Made by a program: the position numbers and the translations under genes
The notes under the pieces: model-generated
The model's input: the letters and a program-made list of their open reading frames with translations, nothing else
Told to the model about the DNA's origin: nothing
The model's database searches: none
Assembly: GCF_037201965.1 (NCBI RefSeq)
Contig: NZ_CP147518.1
Coordinates: 1,983,001-2,047,000 of the forward strand
Origin: Spirosoma sp. SC4-14
GTDB lineage: Bacteria; Bacteroidota; Bacteroidia; Cytophagales; Spirosomataceae
Reading direction: 5' to 3'
Length of the DNA: 64,000 nucleotides
Part shown: piece after piece, positions 8,327 through 17,300 of the stretch
How the letters are laid out: every line of letters starts with the position of its first letter
Numbering within the stretch: position 1 is the stretch's first letter

Positions 8327-8484
8327 GCAACCAAATTGGTTTTCTTTGCAGCCGCGTCAGTGTCGCCGTCGGAGGTTCGAAGCGAGCGGTTTAGGGATAT
8401 GAAAGTTCGTTCGTCGCATAGGCAAAGCCGCTGACCGGCCGATGACTTATCTGACACAACGCATTTGGAGCAACGCGTCTTTTA
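8300..8484 (-). ncRNA. Candidate ~185-nt small RNA, possibly 6S-like
   Basis: A complete minus-strand transcription unit fits between fmt and greA: a promoter at 8490-8520, a predicted start near 8484 and an intrinsic terminator at 8297-8326. No convincing ORF is present. Self-pairing is seen: CCAAAT near the 5' end with ATTTGG near 8334, GGTCAG with CTGAC closing a central domain, and GC-rich inner segments, giving a rod with bulges. Length and shape fit a 6S-type regulator of RNA polymerase, but I recognise no conserved 6S sequence. A long greA leader is ruled out by the terminator. Confidence 0.5.
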
Positions 8485-8489
8485 TTTGG

Positions 8490-8520
8490 CAAAAATAGCA
8501 ATACTTCCCGGCTATATCAA
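8490..8520 (-). promoter_or_regulatory. Bacteroidota-type promoter for the small RNA
   Basis: On the minus strand TATTTTTG (8497-8490) matches the -7 box TAnnTTTG, and TTG (8520-8518) sits 20 bp upstream as the -33 box. The same spacing is found at the rimP promoter (59383-59413). Confidence 0.65.
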
Positions 8521-8561
8521 CAACAGATTCACTCGCCGGTACAAAACTGAGCAACCGATTC

Positions 8562-9485
8562 ATGAATAAACCGCTTCGAATTGTCTTCATGGGTACGCCC
8601 GATTTTGCCGTTGCCAGTCTGCAACGTTTGCTGGGTGGAGGCTGTAATGTGGTCGCTGTTGTTACGGCTCCCGACCGACCCTCAGGACGAGGGTTGCAGC
8701 TAACCCCTTCGGCTGTTAAGAAAGCCGCGCTGGAAGCTAACCTACCTGTCTTACAGCCCGAAAAACTTCGTGACCCCGCCTTTCTGGAACAACTGGCCAG
8801 CTACAAGGCCGACCTGCAGGTGGTTGTGGCGTTTCGGATGCTGCCAGAGGTGGTGTGGGCCATGCCAACCATCGGTACGTTTAATTTGCATGGGTCATTG
8901 TTGCCGCAATATCGGGGGGCTGCGCCCATAAACTGGGCCATTATGAATGGCGAAACAGAAACCGGTGTCACTACGTTTTTTATCGAGAAAGAAATCGATA
9001 CCGGCCAGATGATCTTTCAGGATGTTGAGCCGATCTATCCCGACGATACGGCCGGAACGGTTCACGACCGGCTGATGGAACGCGGGGCTGGCCTGGTCTT
9101 GAAAACCGTGCGGGCCATTGAAGCCGGAGAGTATCCGCGAACGCCACAACCCGCGTCGGCAGAACTGAAACCAGCACCAAAACTTAGCCGCGAAACCACC
9201 GAAATCAACTGGAATCAGCCCGCAACGGTCATTCGGAATTTTGTGCGGGGACTGTCGCCTTACCCGGCTGCCTGGACAACCATTAATGGGAAATTTTTTA
9301 AGATTTATGCCGTGTCGGTAGCAAACGAATCGCCGTTTGCGGCCGGGGTGGGGGAGGCTTATACCGACAATAAAAAAGAAATTCTGGTTCGGGCTGCCGA
9401 TGGCTGGCTAAGTCTGGATGCGCTACAGGCCGAGGGCAAGCGCCGAATGACCGCCGAGGAGTTTTTGCGGGGGAATAAGCTTTAG
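8562..9485 (+). CDS. fmt: Methionyl-tRNA formyltransferase
   Basis: The 307-residue enzyme formylates initiator Met-tRNA using 10-formyl-tetrahydrofolate. The N-terminal formyltransferase domain has the catalytic set N108 and H110 in FNLHGSLLPQYRGAAP and D146 in EIDTGQ; the start IVFMGTPDFAVASL and PDRPSGRG are typical. The C-terminal OB-like domain includes VIRNFVRGLSPYPAAWT. Length is normal. It is the first plus-strand gene after the divergent small RNA unit and is followed by a palindromic spacer, so it is probably monocistronic. The def gene is not adjacent. Confidence 0.97.
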   Translation: MNKPLRIVFMGTPDFAVASLQRLLGGGCNVVAVVTAPDRPSGRGLQLTPSAVKKAALEANLPVLQPEKLRDPAFLEQLASYKADLQVVVAFRMLPEVVWAMPTIGTFNLHGSLLPQYRGAAPINWAIMNGETETGVTTFFIEKEIDTGQMIFQDVEPIYPDDTAGTVHDRLMERGAGLVLKTVRAIEAGEYPRTPQPASAELKPAPKLSRETTEINWNQPATVIRNFVRGLSPYPAAWTTINGKFFKIYAVSVANESPFAAGVGEAYTDNKKEILVRAADGWLSLDALQAEGKRRMTAEEFLRGNKL

Positions 9486-9496
9486 TGATTTGATAA

Positions 9497-9561
9497 CCAC
9501 AGAGACCACAGAGGATAACTACGAATGGAGTAAAAACACTGTGGACTCTGTGCCTCTGTGG
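9497..9561. repeat. Intergenic palindrome of the CCACAGAG type
   Basis: CCACAGAGACCACAGAG (from 9497) faces ACTCTGTGCCTCTGTGG (ending 9561). The arms are imperfect inverted repeats around a ~30-bp loop between fmt and the deacetylase gene. Sequences of this CCACAGAGGCACAGAG form recur in many Bacteroidota genomes as far as I recall. It is distinct from family A. Confidence 0.7.
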
Positions 9562-9619
9562 CCATCGAATCGCTCCTGAAACAACGTCTTAGTATTACCT
9601 CAATACTCCTATACCATTC

Positions 9620-10618
9620 ATGAAACGATTTGTTATCTGTCTACTGGTTGCTGCGCTGAGCCAGTTTAGCGCGTATGCCCAAACCCCCACCTATGCCGAA
9701 AAACTAGGTTTCCCGAAGGGAAAGAAAGTTGTTGTGTTTCATGTCGATGATGCGGGTATGAGTTATGAGTCGAACGTGGGCACGATCAATGCGCTCGAAA
9801 AAGGCATTGCCAGTTCAACCAGTATCATGATGCCCTGTGGCTGGGTGCCGCAGTTTTTCGATTATCTGAAAAAACATCCGAATGTAGATGCAGGCGTACA
9901 CCTGACGCTTACGTCGGAATGGGACAACTACCGTTGGACACCGTTGGCGGGGCGCGACAAGGCACCGGGGTTATACGACCAGCAGGGGGCTTTCTGGCAT
10001 TCGGTGGCGCAGGTTGTTGAACATGCGTCGACGGCCGATGTCGATGCCGAAATCCGGGCGCAACTAGCCCGATACCGCGCGTTTGGCGTCGAACCTACGC
10101 ATATGGACTCGCATATGGGAACACTGTTTCAGCCCAAATTCGTGATGAGTTATGTGAAGCTGGCAATGGAAGAAAAAATTCCGATTCTGTTTCCGGGCGG
10201 CCATGCATCGCTGATTATCAAGGAAAACAACGTGCCCGCCGATCTGCAAAAACTGATTCGGCAGCTTGGTCAGCAGCTTTGGAATGCGGGCCTGCCGGTT
10301 TTCGATGATCTCGATGGCACAAGCTATGGCTGGACGCTTCCGGCAGGCACACCCGTTACTGACGAGAACCTACAGAACTACAAAACCCAGAAATTTATTG
10401 AACTCCTGAAATCGGCTCAGCCAGGTTTGACTTACGTGATTATGCACTGCACGGCCCCAACGCCCACCTTCGATCAGATCAGCACATCGGGCCAAACGCG
10501 CAAAGGCGACATGCTGGCCATGATGGACCCCGCTCTGAAAGCTTTTGTCGAGAAAGAAGGAATTATTGTAACAACCTGGCGCGAGTTGATCGAACGACGG
10601 AAAAAAATAAATGATTGA
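9620..10618 (+). CDS. ChbG/YdjC-like carbohydrate deacetylase, exported
   Basis: The 332-residue protein has a signal peptide (residues 1-20, ending SAYA-Q) and then the ChbG/YdjC fold. Metal and catalytic residues are visible: D43-D44 in FHVDDAGMS, H94 in GVHLTLTSE, and H161 and H165 in HMDSHMGTL. Family members remove acetyl groups from chito-oligosaccharides or related glycans; the natural substrate here is unknown. Export makes a periplasmic role in glycan turnover likely. The gene ends three bases before folA, so the two probably share a transcript despite unrelated functions. Confidence 0.85.
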   Translation: MKRFVICLLVAALSQFSAYAQTPTYAEKLGFPKGKKVVVFHVDDAGMSYESNVGTINALEKGIASSTSIMMPCGWVPQFFDYLKKHPNVDAGVHLTLTSEWDNYRWTPLAGRDKAPGLYDQQGAFWHSVAQVVEHASTADVDAEIRAQLARYRAFGVEPTHMDSHMGTLFQPKFVMSYVKLAMEEKIPILFPGGHASLIIKENNVPADLQKLIRQLGQQLWNAGLPVFDDLDGTSYGWTLPAGTPVTDENLQNYKTQKFIELLKSAQPGLTYVIMHCTAPTPTFDQISTSGQTRKGDMLAMMDPALKAFVEKEGIIVTTWRELIERRKKIND

Positions 10619-10621
10619 ATT

Positions 10622-11155
10622 ATGAAAATTAGCCTTATTGCGGCCGTTGCGCAAAATGGTGTTATTGGTCGGGAGAATGATATGCCCTGGCATTTGCCCG
10701 ACGATTTTGCCTTTTTTAAGCGTAAGACCAGCCATCATCCGATCATTATGGGCCGGAAATCGCTGGACGCCCTTGGCAAGCCGCTGCCGAACCGTACGAA
10801 CATTGTGATTACCCGAAATCCTGATTTTTTGGCTCCGGGTGTCGTTGTCGTACATACATTGGATGAAGCGATCAATGAAGCGAAAAAGACAATTGAAACA
10901 CAGAACGATGCGGCTTCAGAACATCGGCCCGACGAAATTTTTGTGATTGGTGGGGGGGAGATTTATGCCATGGCATTGCCCATTGCCACCACACTATACC
11001 TGACCGAAATTCATGCCAGTGTCGATGGCGATGCTTGTTTCCCAACGTTCAATACAGACGAATGGCAGGAAGTGAGCCGACGCCCGCACCCTGCCGACGA
11101 ACGACATGCATTTTCGTTCGATTTCGTTACGTATGAACGGCGAAATGATCGATAA
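10622..11155 (+). CDS. folA: Dihydrofolate reductase
   Basis: This 177-residue enzyme reduces dihydrofolate to tetrahydrofolate with NADPH. It has the N-terminal IAAVAQNGVIGRENDMPWHL, the active-site acid D28 in LPDDFAFFK, the NADPH-binding PIIMGRKSLDALGKPLPNR and the later FVIGGGEIYAMAL. It is slightly longer than the ~160-residue norm because of an inserted segment around residues 88-102. Thymidylate synthase, its usual partner, is not in the window. A 13-bp hairpin follows in the gap to the convergent bestrophin-like gene. Confidence 0.95.
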   Translation: MKISLIAAVAQNGVIGRENDMPWHLPDDFAFFKRKTSHHPIIMGRKSLDALGKPLPNRTNIVITRNPDFLAPGVVVVHTLDEAINEAKKTIETQNDAASEHRPDEIFVIGGGEIYAMALPIATTLYLTEIHASVDGDACFPTFNTDEWQEVSRRPHPADERHAFSFDFVTYERRNDR

Positions 11156-11157
11156 TT

Positions 11158-11206
11158 CGTGTATTGACTTCCCGAAAATAAGATTCGTCCGGAAAGTCAA
11201 TACACG
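11158..11206. terminator. Hairpin between convergent folA and bestrophin-like gene
   Basis: CGTGTATTGACTT (11158-11170) pairs perfectly with AAGTCAATACACG (11194-11206), and the inner bases CCCG/CGG extend it. It fills the gap between two convergent stop codons and so may serve both as a bidirectional terminator. There is no long T-run, so termination strength is uncertain. Confidence 0.6.
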
Positions 11207-11208
11207 GC

Positions 11209-12219
11209 CTACATCAGAATATTGTCGACAGCCTGGACGCGTTGCGGCAGGTCTGTTTCGCCCAGCATTTCGCGAAGGTCAATTTCGATGTTTCGGCAAA
11301 TGGCTGTCATCGGAATATCGTTGATGCTGTTCTCGAATGGGTTTTCGCTGGTGTCGCCCACCACTTCCATCGTATAGAATACCCACGCAATAACGGTATA
11401 GAACGGCACCGTTAGCCAGAAATGCAGCGGACCAACCTTGCTCATTTCGGTTAGTAGTCCAAATGGAAGAATGGCTACGAAAATCATGACGAACAGGTAG
11501 CTGAAAAACGCATACTGCCGGGGAAACGGAAACGATTTGATGCGTTCGGCTCCACCCTGCTGCGAGTAAAACTCCATCAGTAGCCGCTCCATCTCGGCAT
11601 GGTAATACTCTGAAATCAGGCCAGCCGCCCGCAGTTCGCGCAGTTGTTTCGACTGGCATTTAATGATCTGCGTAGCCGGATTCTGTCGGTTAACAAAGTA
11701 TTCTACCTCATCGTCGTGCAGAAAAAGGCTCAGCTCTTTATCCAGTTGACCCTGATTGAAGGCATGTTGTTTTTCCACAATATTGGCTCCAATGTTCTCT
11801 TCCTGCCAGATCGGACGGCTGCGCAACTGAATCCGTAACGCATTCAGATAGGCAATGTGCCGATAGATCAGGAGTTGCTGGATTCTATACAGGTCGGCCG
11901 ACGAGTAGTATTCATTGGCATTGAGCGGACAGATGTAATCCATAACCAGAATTCCCCACGACCGACTGGCATTGACCAGGCTCCCCCAGATTCGGCGGGC
12001 TTCCCACAACCGCTCATACGAAGAGTTGCTTTTGAAACCAATATAAAACGCAACCGCCGTACCAATGGTGGCAATCGGTACGAACGGAATAGCCATGAAT
12101 TTCCAGTCGGCCCACGCATATAACGCGCAGACCACAAAGGAATACAGAGCAAAGAAGAGAACGGCCTTCCAGGCAAACGGCGCTATAATGCGAAAGGGAA
12201 TACGTTTGGCAGTGTACAT
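11209..12219 (-). CDS. Bestrophin-like (UPF0187) membrane channel
   Basis: The 336-residue protein matches the bacterial bestrophin-like family. It has two N-terminal membrane segments (about 17-65), the conserved FKSNSSYERLWEARRIWG after them, a central cytoplasmic helical part, and two further membrane segments (about 228-290) followed by EVVGDTSENPFENSINDIP. Homologues form pentameric ion channels, anion- or cation-selective. It is the last gene of the long minus-strand run and lies 33 bp downstream of the receiver-phosphatase gene, so it may be co-transcribed with it. Confidence 0.85.
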   Translation of the reverse strand: MYTAKRIPFRIIAPFAWKAVLFFALYSFVVCALYAWADWKFMAIPFVPIATIGTAVAFYIGFKSNSSYERLWEARRIWGSLVNASRSWGILVMDYICPLNANEYYSSADLYRIQQLLIYRHIAYLNALRIQLRSRPIWQEENIGANIVEKQHAFNQGQLDKELSLFLHDDEVEYFVNRQNPATQIIKCQSKQLRELRAAGLISEYYHAEMERLLMEFYSQQGGAERIKSFPFPRQYAFFSYLFVMIFVAILPFGLLTEMSKVGPLHFWLTVPFYTVIAWVFYTMEVVGDTSENPFENSINDIPMTAICRNIEIDLREMLGETDLPQRVQAVDNILM

Positions 12220-12252
12220 AATTTGAGCACAAGTTTAAGAGGATGAAGTGCC

Positions 12253-13425
12253 TCAGCCCGCATAGTGAAGCGTAAGCGCCGTAATGTCGTCGAACTGGGC
12301 ATTGTCGCCGATAAATGCCTGAATCTGGCTCAGCAGCGTATCATTGATCGCCTGCGGTTTTGCCGATGCTGTGGCTTGTATCAGTAACTGTTTGACGCGT
12401 TCTATGCCAAAACGTTCGCCAGTTCGGTTGTTTGCATCCGTAACCCCATCGGTATACGTGAAGAGCGTATCGCCCGGTTCCAGTTTAAAGGTGCTGGAGG
12501 TATACGGAAAATCGCCATCGATACACAGCGCCAGCCCGCCTTTCTTTTTGAGGAGTTCAACCTCATTGTTTTTGCGCAGAATGAGCGGAGGTTCGTGGCC
12601 CGCGTCGATGTATTCGACTACGCCAGTGGTTAGGTCCAGAATACAAACAAAGGCCGTCACAAACATCATGGATTGGTTATCGGCGCTCAAAAAATCGTTG
12701 ATTCGGCGGACTTCCTCACTGATTGTTCCACAGTTTTTATTCGAAAAATGGCTTTTGAAAATGGCTTTGGTAATGGCCATAAACAGCGATGCCGGAATGC
12801 CTTTGTCCGACACATCACCGATCAGGAAAAAGAGCCGGTTATCGTCCATCAGGAAGTAGTCGAACAAATCGCCACCAACCAGTTTGGCGGCTTTCAGAAA
12901 CGCGTGCAGATCGAAATCGGTGCGGTTAGGAAATGGCGGAAATGTTTTGGGCAACATGGCCTGCTGAATTTCCTGCGCAATGTTGATGTCGTTCTGAATA
13001 GCTACCAGTTGATCGTGCTCTTTCTGAGAATTCACCAATTGCTCAATATGCTTAATGGTTTTATTGATGGTAATTTCCAGATCTTCGAAATTGATGGGCT
13101 TGGTGACGAAATCGAAAGCTCCCCGGTTCATGGCCGTTCTAATGTTGTCCATGTCATTGAAGGCCGAAACCATCACCGCTTTCAGGTACGGATTCTTTTT
13201 ATCGTTCAGTTTGGATAGAAACGTAAGTCCATCCATTTCGGGCATATTGATGTCGGACAGGACCAGCGCAACATCCTGATTCTGTTCCAGTTTTTCGAGT
13301 GCTTCGGCTCCATTAGCCGCAAAAATGAACTCAAAATTCTTGTCGCGGATCTGTCGTCTGAATCGCTGCATAATCAGCATTTCCATGTCCGCTTCATCAT
13401 CCACACTAAGTATTTTAATTGCCAT
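12253..13425 (-). CDS. Response regulator with SpoIIE/PP2C-type serine phosphatase output
   Basis: The 390-residue protein joins a receiver domain (1-125; D58 in LSDINMP, K109 in TKPI) by a helical linker to a PPM/SpoIIE phosphatase domain (about 165-388). The metal-binding residues are present: D186 in GGDLFDYF, D204 in IGDVSDKGIPA, D326 in YTDGVTDA and D379-D380 in FDDITAL. Such IcfG/RsbU-like enzymes dephosphorylate STAS antagonists. The likely substrates are the STAS proteins at 27892-28206 and 30433-30771, opposing the RsbW-type kinase at 27239-27664. The histidine kinase immediately upstream (13463-14329) is the obvious donor of phosphate to D58. Confidence 0.92.
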   Translation of the reverse strand: MAIKILSVDDEADMEMLIMQRFRRQIRDKNFEFIFAANGAEALEKLEQNQDVALVLSDINMPEMDGLTFLSKLNDKKNPYLKAVMVSAFNDMDNIRTAMNRGAFDFVTKPINFEDLEITINKTIKHIEQLVNSQKEHDQLVAIQNDINIAQEIQQAMLPKTFPPFPNRTDFDLHAFLKAAKLVGGDLFDYFLMDDNRLFFLIGDVSDKGIPASLFMAITKAIFKSHFSNKNCGTISEEVRRINDFLSADNQSMMFVTAFVCILDLTTGVVEYIDAGHEPPLILRKNNEVELLKKKGGLALCIDGDFPYTSSTFKLEPGDTLFTYTDGVTDANNRTGERFGIERVKQLLIQATASAKPQAINDTLLSQIQAFIGDNAQFDDITALTLHYAG

Positions 13426-13462
13426 TGTTTTGGGAGTTAAAGAGTTCTTGGGTTTGCTGCCT

Positions 13463-14329
13463 TTAGTTCAGTGGCAGACTAATCGTGAATTCAGTAAAAT
13501 TTCCGGTTTCTGAGACAACACTCAACGAGCCTTTGTGCAATTCGTCGACAATGGTTCGGCTGAGCGATAGCCCAAGCCCGGTTCCTTTACCTACAGGCTT
13601 AGTCGTGAAAAAAGGTGTAAAAAGTTTGGTTTTGACCTCGTCGGGAATACCGTCTCCGTTGTCACGGATTTTGATTTCGACACGGTCGTCAAGTTTTTGC
13701 GACATAATTGTAATGGTTGGCTTATAGCTATCCTGCTGCTTTTTGCGCCGTTCGTTTACAGCATAGCAGGCATTAAGTACCAGGTTCAGAATAACCCGGT
13801 TGAATTCGAATGGTGCCAGCGAGATTTTCCCAATGCTGGGGTCTAGCTGAAAAACGAGCGATACCACAAATTCTTTGTCGCCCGCCCGCATACCCTGATA
13901 GGCAAGCTTCGAAAACTCTTCGAGCAGCGTATTCAGATCGGTTGGCTCAAACAGAACCGAGTCTGATCGGGTTTGGGCGAGCATTCCCTGAATAACCCGT
14001 TCGGCCCGCGCTCCATTTTCGCGAATCCGAACAATGTTGCCCTTGAGCATGTCAAGCACATCGATCAGGTCGTCGTATTCTGGATGCCCTTCTAACTTTG
14101 CGGCAATGCCCTCCAGTTCTTCGATTAAATCGACCGATAGGTGCGCATAATTCGTAATGAAGTTGAGCGGGTTCTTGATCTCGTGTAAGATGCCGGCCGT
14201 TAGCTGACCAATAGAGGCAAGTCGGTCCAGCTCCGCTACTCGTTCGCGTAGCGTCTCCAACTCAACCGCGGATGTTGGGGAGGGATCAGTCAGATGGCTA
14301 GAGTCTGCTTCTTGTTTTGGCGCTTCCAT
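13463..14329 (-). CDS. Soluble sensor histidine kinase
   Basis: The 288-residue protein has no membrane segment and no separate sensor domain. A coiled-coil start (ETLRERVAELDRLA) leads into HisKA with H49 in LTAGILHEIKNPLNF, then a HATPase with NLVLNACYAVNE (N box), IRDNGDGIPDE (G1) and FTTKPVGKGTGLGLSLS (G2). It lies between the large propeller kinase and the receiver-phosphatase gene with short gaps on the same strand. It probably receives its signal from the upstream protein, whose own phospho-acceptor is missing, and passes phosphate to the receiver at 12253-13425. Confidence 0.9.
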   Translation of the reverse strand: MEAPKQEADSSHLTDPSPTSAVELETLRERVAELDRLASIGQLTAGILHEIKNPLNFITNYAHLSVDLIEELEGIAAKLEGHPEYDDLIDVLDMLKGNIVRIRENGARAERVIQGMLAQTRSDSVLFEPTDLNTLLEEFSKLAYQGMRAGDKEFVVSLVFQLDPSIGKISLAPFEFNRVILNLVLNACYAVNERRKKQQDSYKPTITIMSQKLDDRVEIKIRDNGDGIPDEVKTKLFTPFFTTKPVGKGTGLGLSLSRTIVDELHKGSLSVVSETGNFTEFTISLPLN

Positions 14330-14366
14330 ACTGCAAGTGTTAAGTGGTTGAGAACAGGGAATTGAA

Positions 14367-17300
14367 CTAATCGAACAGGGTTGGGAGTGTTATCAGAATT
14401 TCGGTGAACTCACCTTCTTTTGAGTTAATTTCTATTTTTCCTTTATGGATTTCAATAATGTCTTTAACCATGAAAAGCCCAAGTCCCGACCCTTCGGAGG
14501 TTGGTTTGGTGGTGAAAAATGGACTGAATATTTTTTCGACTTCACGGCTGGGAATACCTTTTCCATTGTCGTGAAACCGTATGTGAACCTGACCTGCTTC
14601 GGTTTGGGTTGCTATATGGATTGCTGGTTTAAACGCCTGATTCGATTTGCTTTTTTCGTGCAGCGCGTAGTATGAGTTGCTAACCATATTTTGCACAACC
14701 TGCCCAAACTCATACGGAAGCAGCCTGATTTTTATGGGCTTGTTTTCCAGATTTAGTTGCAGATCGACCACAAAATCTTTGTAGTGGGCTTTGCTTTCCT
14801 GGATGGCGCTACGCGCTTTGCTTTCCAGAAAACTGTTAAGATCCGTTTCCAGAAAATCGCGCGATTTCTCCTTTAGTAGTCGCTGCATATCTTTCAGAAT
14901 ACGGGTTGTGCTGTTGCTATGCTCCTGAATTTTTATGAGATTCGATTTCAGCACACCCGTTTCGTCCAGCAAATCATCCAGCGCATCGGCAGGTAAAACA
15001 TCTTTCTGTTGCTCCAGAATGTCGAGCAGGTCATCGATCAGCCCGTCGGACAACTGAGAGAAGTTATTAACGTAATTGAGTGGATTCAGGATTCGGTCGA
15101 CAATGCCTTTGGTGAGCTGGCCAACGGAGGCCAGTTTTTCCTGCCGAATCAGTTCGTCCTGCGTATTTTTCAGGTCGTTCAATGTGTTTTCCAGATCTTC
15201 GAGCAGCCGGGTTTTAATGAAAGCGGCAATCAGGTGCTCTTTCAGATTTCGGATCATGGTCAGATCTCGCTGGTCGAAGGCATGGGTACGGGTGGTGTTT
15301 TCGAGCGTAATGAAGCCTTCAATTCGCCCTTCGTTTTTGATGACAATGGTGATCAGCGACCGGGGCTGAGGCAAATCGTCGATGGGGCTGTTCAACGGTT
15401 CGAAACGAACATTGTCTTTTCGGTAAATGTCTTCATAATCTTCGGTTGCCCCCAGCAATAGCCGACTCTCGACCTCTTCCAGCGTAAGTTGTACCGATTC
15501 GACGTGCGAAATGTCGCGACTACTTCGCAGGGCCTGAAACCGGAACGAGTTGCTTGGTTTATCGTATACCAGAAAACTGGCGGTTTCCATATTTCGGATC
15601 ACCGAAAATTTAGAAAGGATGGTTTGAAATAGATTTTCTGAATCTATTTCAGCATTGATCGACTTAACGATCAGATCAATTTTTTCGAGCTGATCGTTTT
15701 TAACGGCCAACTCTTCCGACTGTTTTTCGAGCTCAACTTTCTGAAAAACAACTTCTTCTGTTCGTTCTTTAATCAGCGTTTCCAGTTCTTGTTTTTCCCG
15801 AACCAGCGCATTGAGTCGCCAGCGAACCAGCCAGTAACCCAGTAGGCCGATCACGACCAACGCAAAACTAATGAACCACCAGCGGGCATACCACGGCGGA
15901 AGCACCCGGAAACGGTAGGTAGCTTCGCGGCTGGGGAGGTCATAAATATTCCGGGCTTTTACCCGAAACCGATAGGTGCCGGGTGGCAGGTTGGTATATT
16001 CCTTTTTGTTCTCGGTGGTCCAGTCCGACCAGGTTTTATCGTAATTTTCGAGTATATACTGAAAGGTCAGTGCATTGGTAACGGGGTAAACAGCCGCCGA
16101 AAATTCAAAACTGATGTCATTGGTTTTATAGGCCAGTGTTGTGTCGAGGGTATTGGCAGTATCAGCGCGAGTATAACCGTCGAAGAGCGTTTTCTCGCCC
16201 GTTGTCTGTATCTGGCGGATCAGCGTTTGGTAAGGTACTGCGTAACTTTTGTGTACGTTGGCGTTGTAGCGAACGATGCCGTCGCGTCCGCCAAACCAAA
16301 CCAGCCCCTGCTCGTCGGGATAAATCACATTGATGGGCGAGGTCGAAATGGGTAGAAATGGCATCGTGATCGGAATAAACCGCTGGGCTCGTTTTTTGAA
16401 GAGCGTAACTCGTTTTTTGTCGCCCTCTATTGTCCATAAGTCGCCATGTTCATCTTCCAGCAATTCGTTTTTCCAGAAAGCCGATCCTGGCGCCTGGGTA
16501 TGAAATGGATTATAGAGCGAGAACCGGTCGAGTTGAGGATCGAGCCGATAAATGCCTTTTTCATTATAGACCAATAGCCCCTGCGACGTGGTTGCGACTC
16601 GATTGTAGAGCAGCGTTGGCAACCCCTGAATGGTTGTATATTGCTTTAGCTCGTTGGTGGCAGCCGAAAATTTGTAAAGACCAGCCCGCAGTGTTTCGAG
16701 CCAGACATTGCCCGACTGATCTTCGACGACACCAAAAATACGCTCGTTCAGCGCCGGAACGGGATGTATGGTTGCCTGTTGGCCAGATAAAACGATAATA
16801 TCGAAACCACTTTCGGTGCCAGCATAAAGCCGATCGGGGTATGTTTTGGAGGCTGCCAGCGAGAGGGTATACGTTCGGGTGAGGGCGGTGGCTTGTCCGT
16901 TTGTTAACCGATAAAGCCCTTTGCTGGTGGCAACGAATAATGACCCTTTTGCTTCTGCAATCGAAAAACAACTAATGTTCAACTGATCGACCGGCCGAAC
17001 GATTGAATTCTCAATTTTGAACAGGCCATTGATGGTGGCCATATAAATAGTGCCATTTACCCGGCGAATATCCATTACTTCGCCCGTGAGTCGGGTTGCT
17101 TCCGAAAAGAGCGTGATTGGCGACGGAATTTCAAGCTCGGCAATGCCATTGTTGAGCGCCAGCCACAGGTTGCCCTCGCGGTCGGCAAACATGGCGTTAA
17201 TAAGCTGATCGTTTAGGCCGCCCGCTGCCGGAATAATCTGATCCAGTTGCCCTTCGGTGCTGAGCCGGACAATGCCCCCGCGCACGGTTCCAATCGCAAT

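Noticed and set aside
8257..8457. 66-codon minus-strand frame upstream of greA
   Set aside because: It runs across the terminator stem and the RNA candidate; no plausible start signal or protein-like composition.
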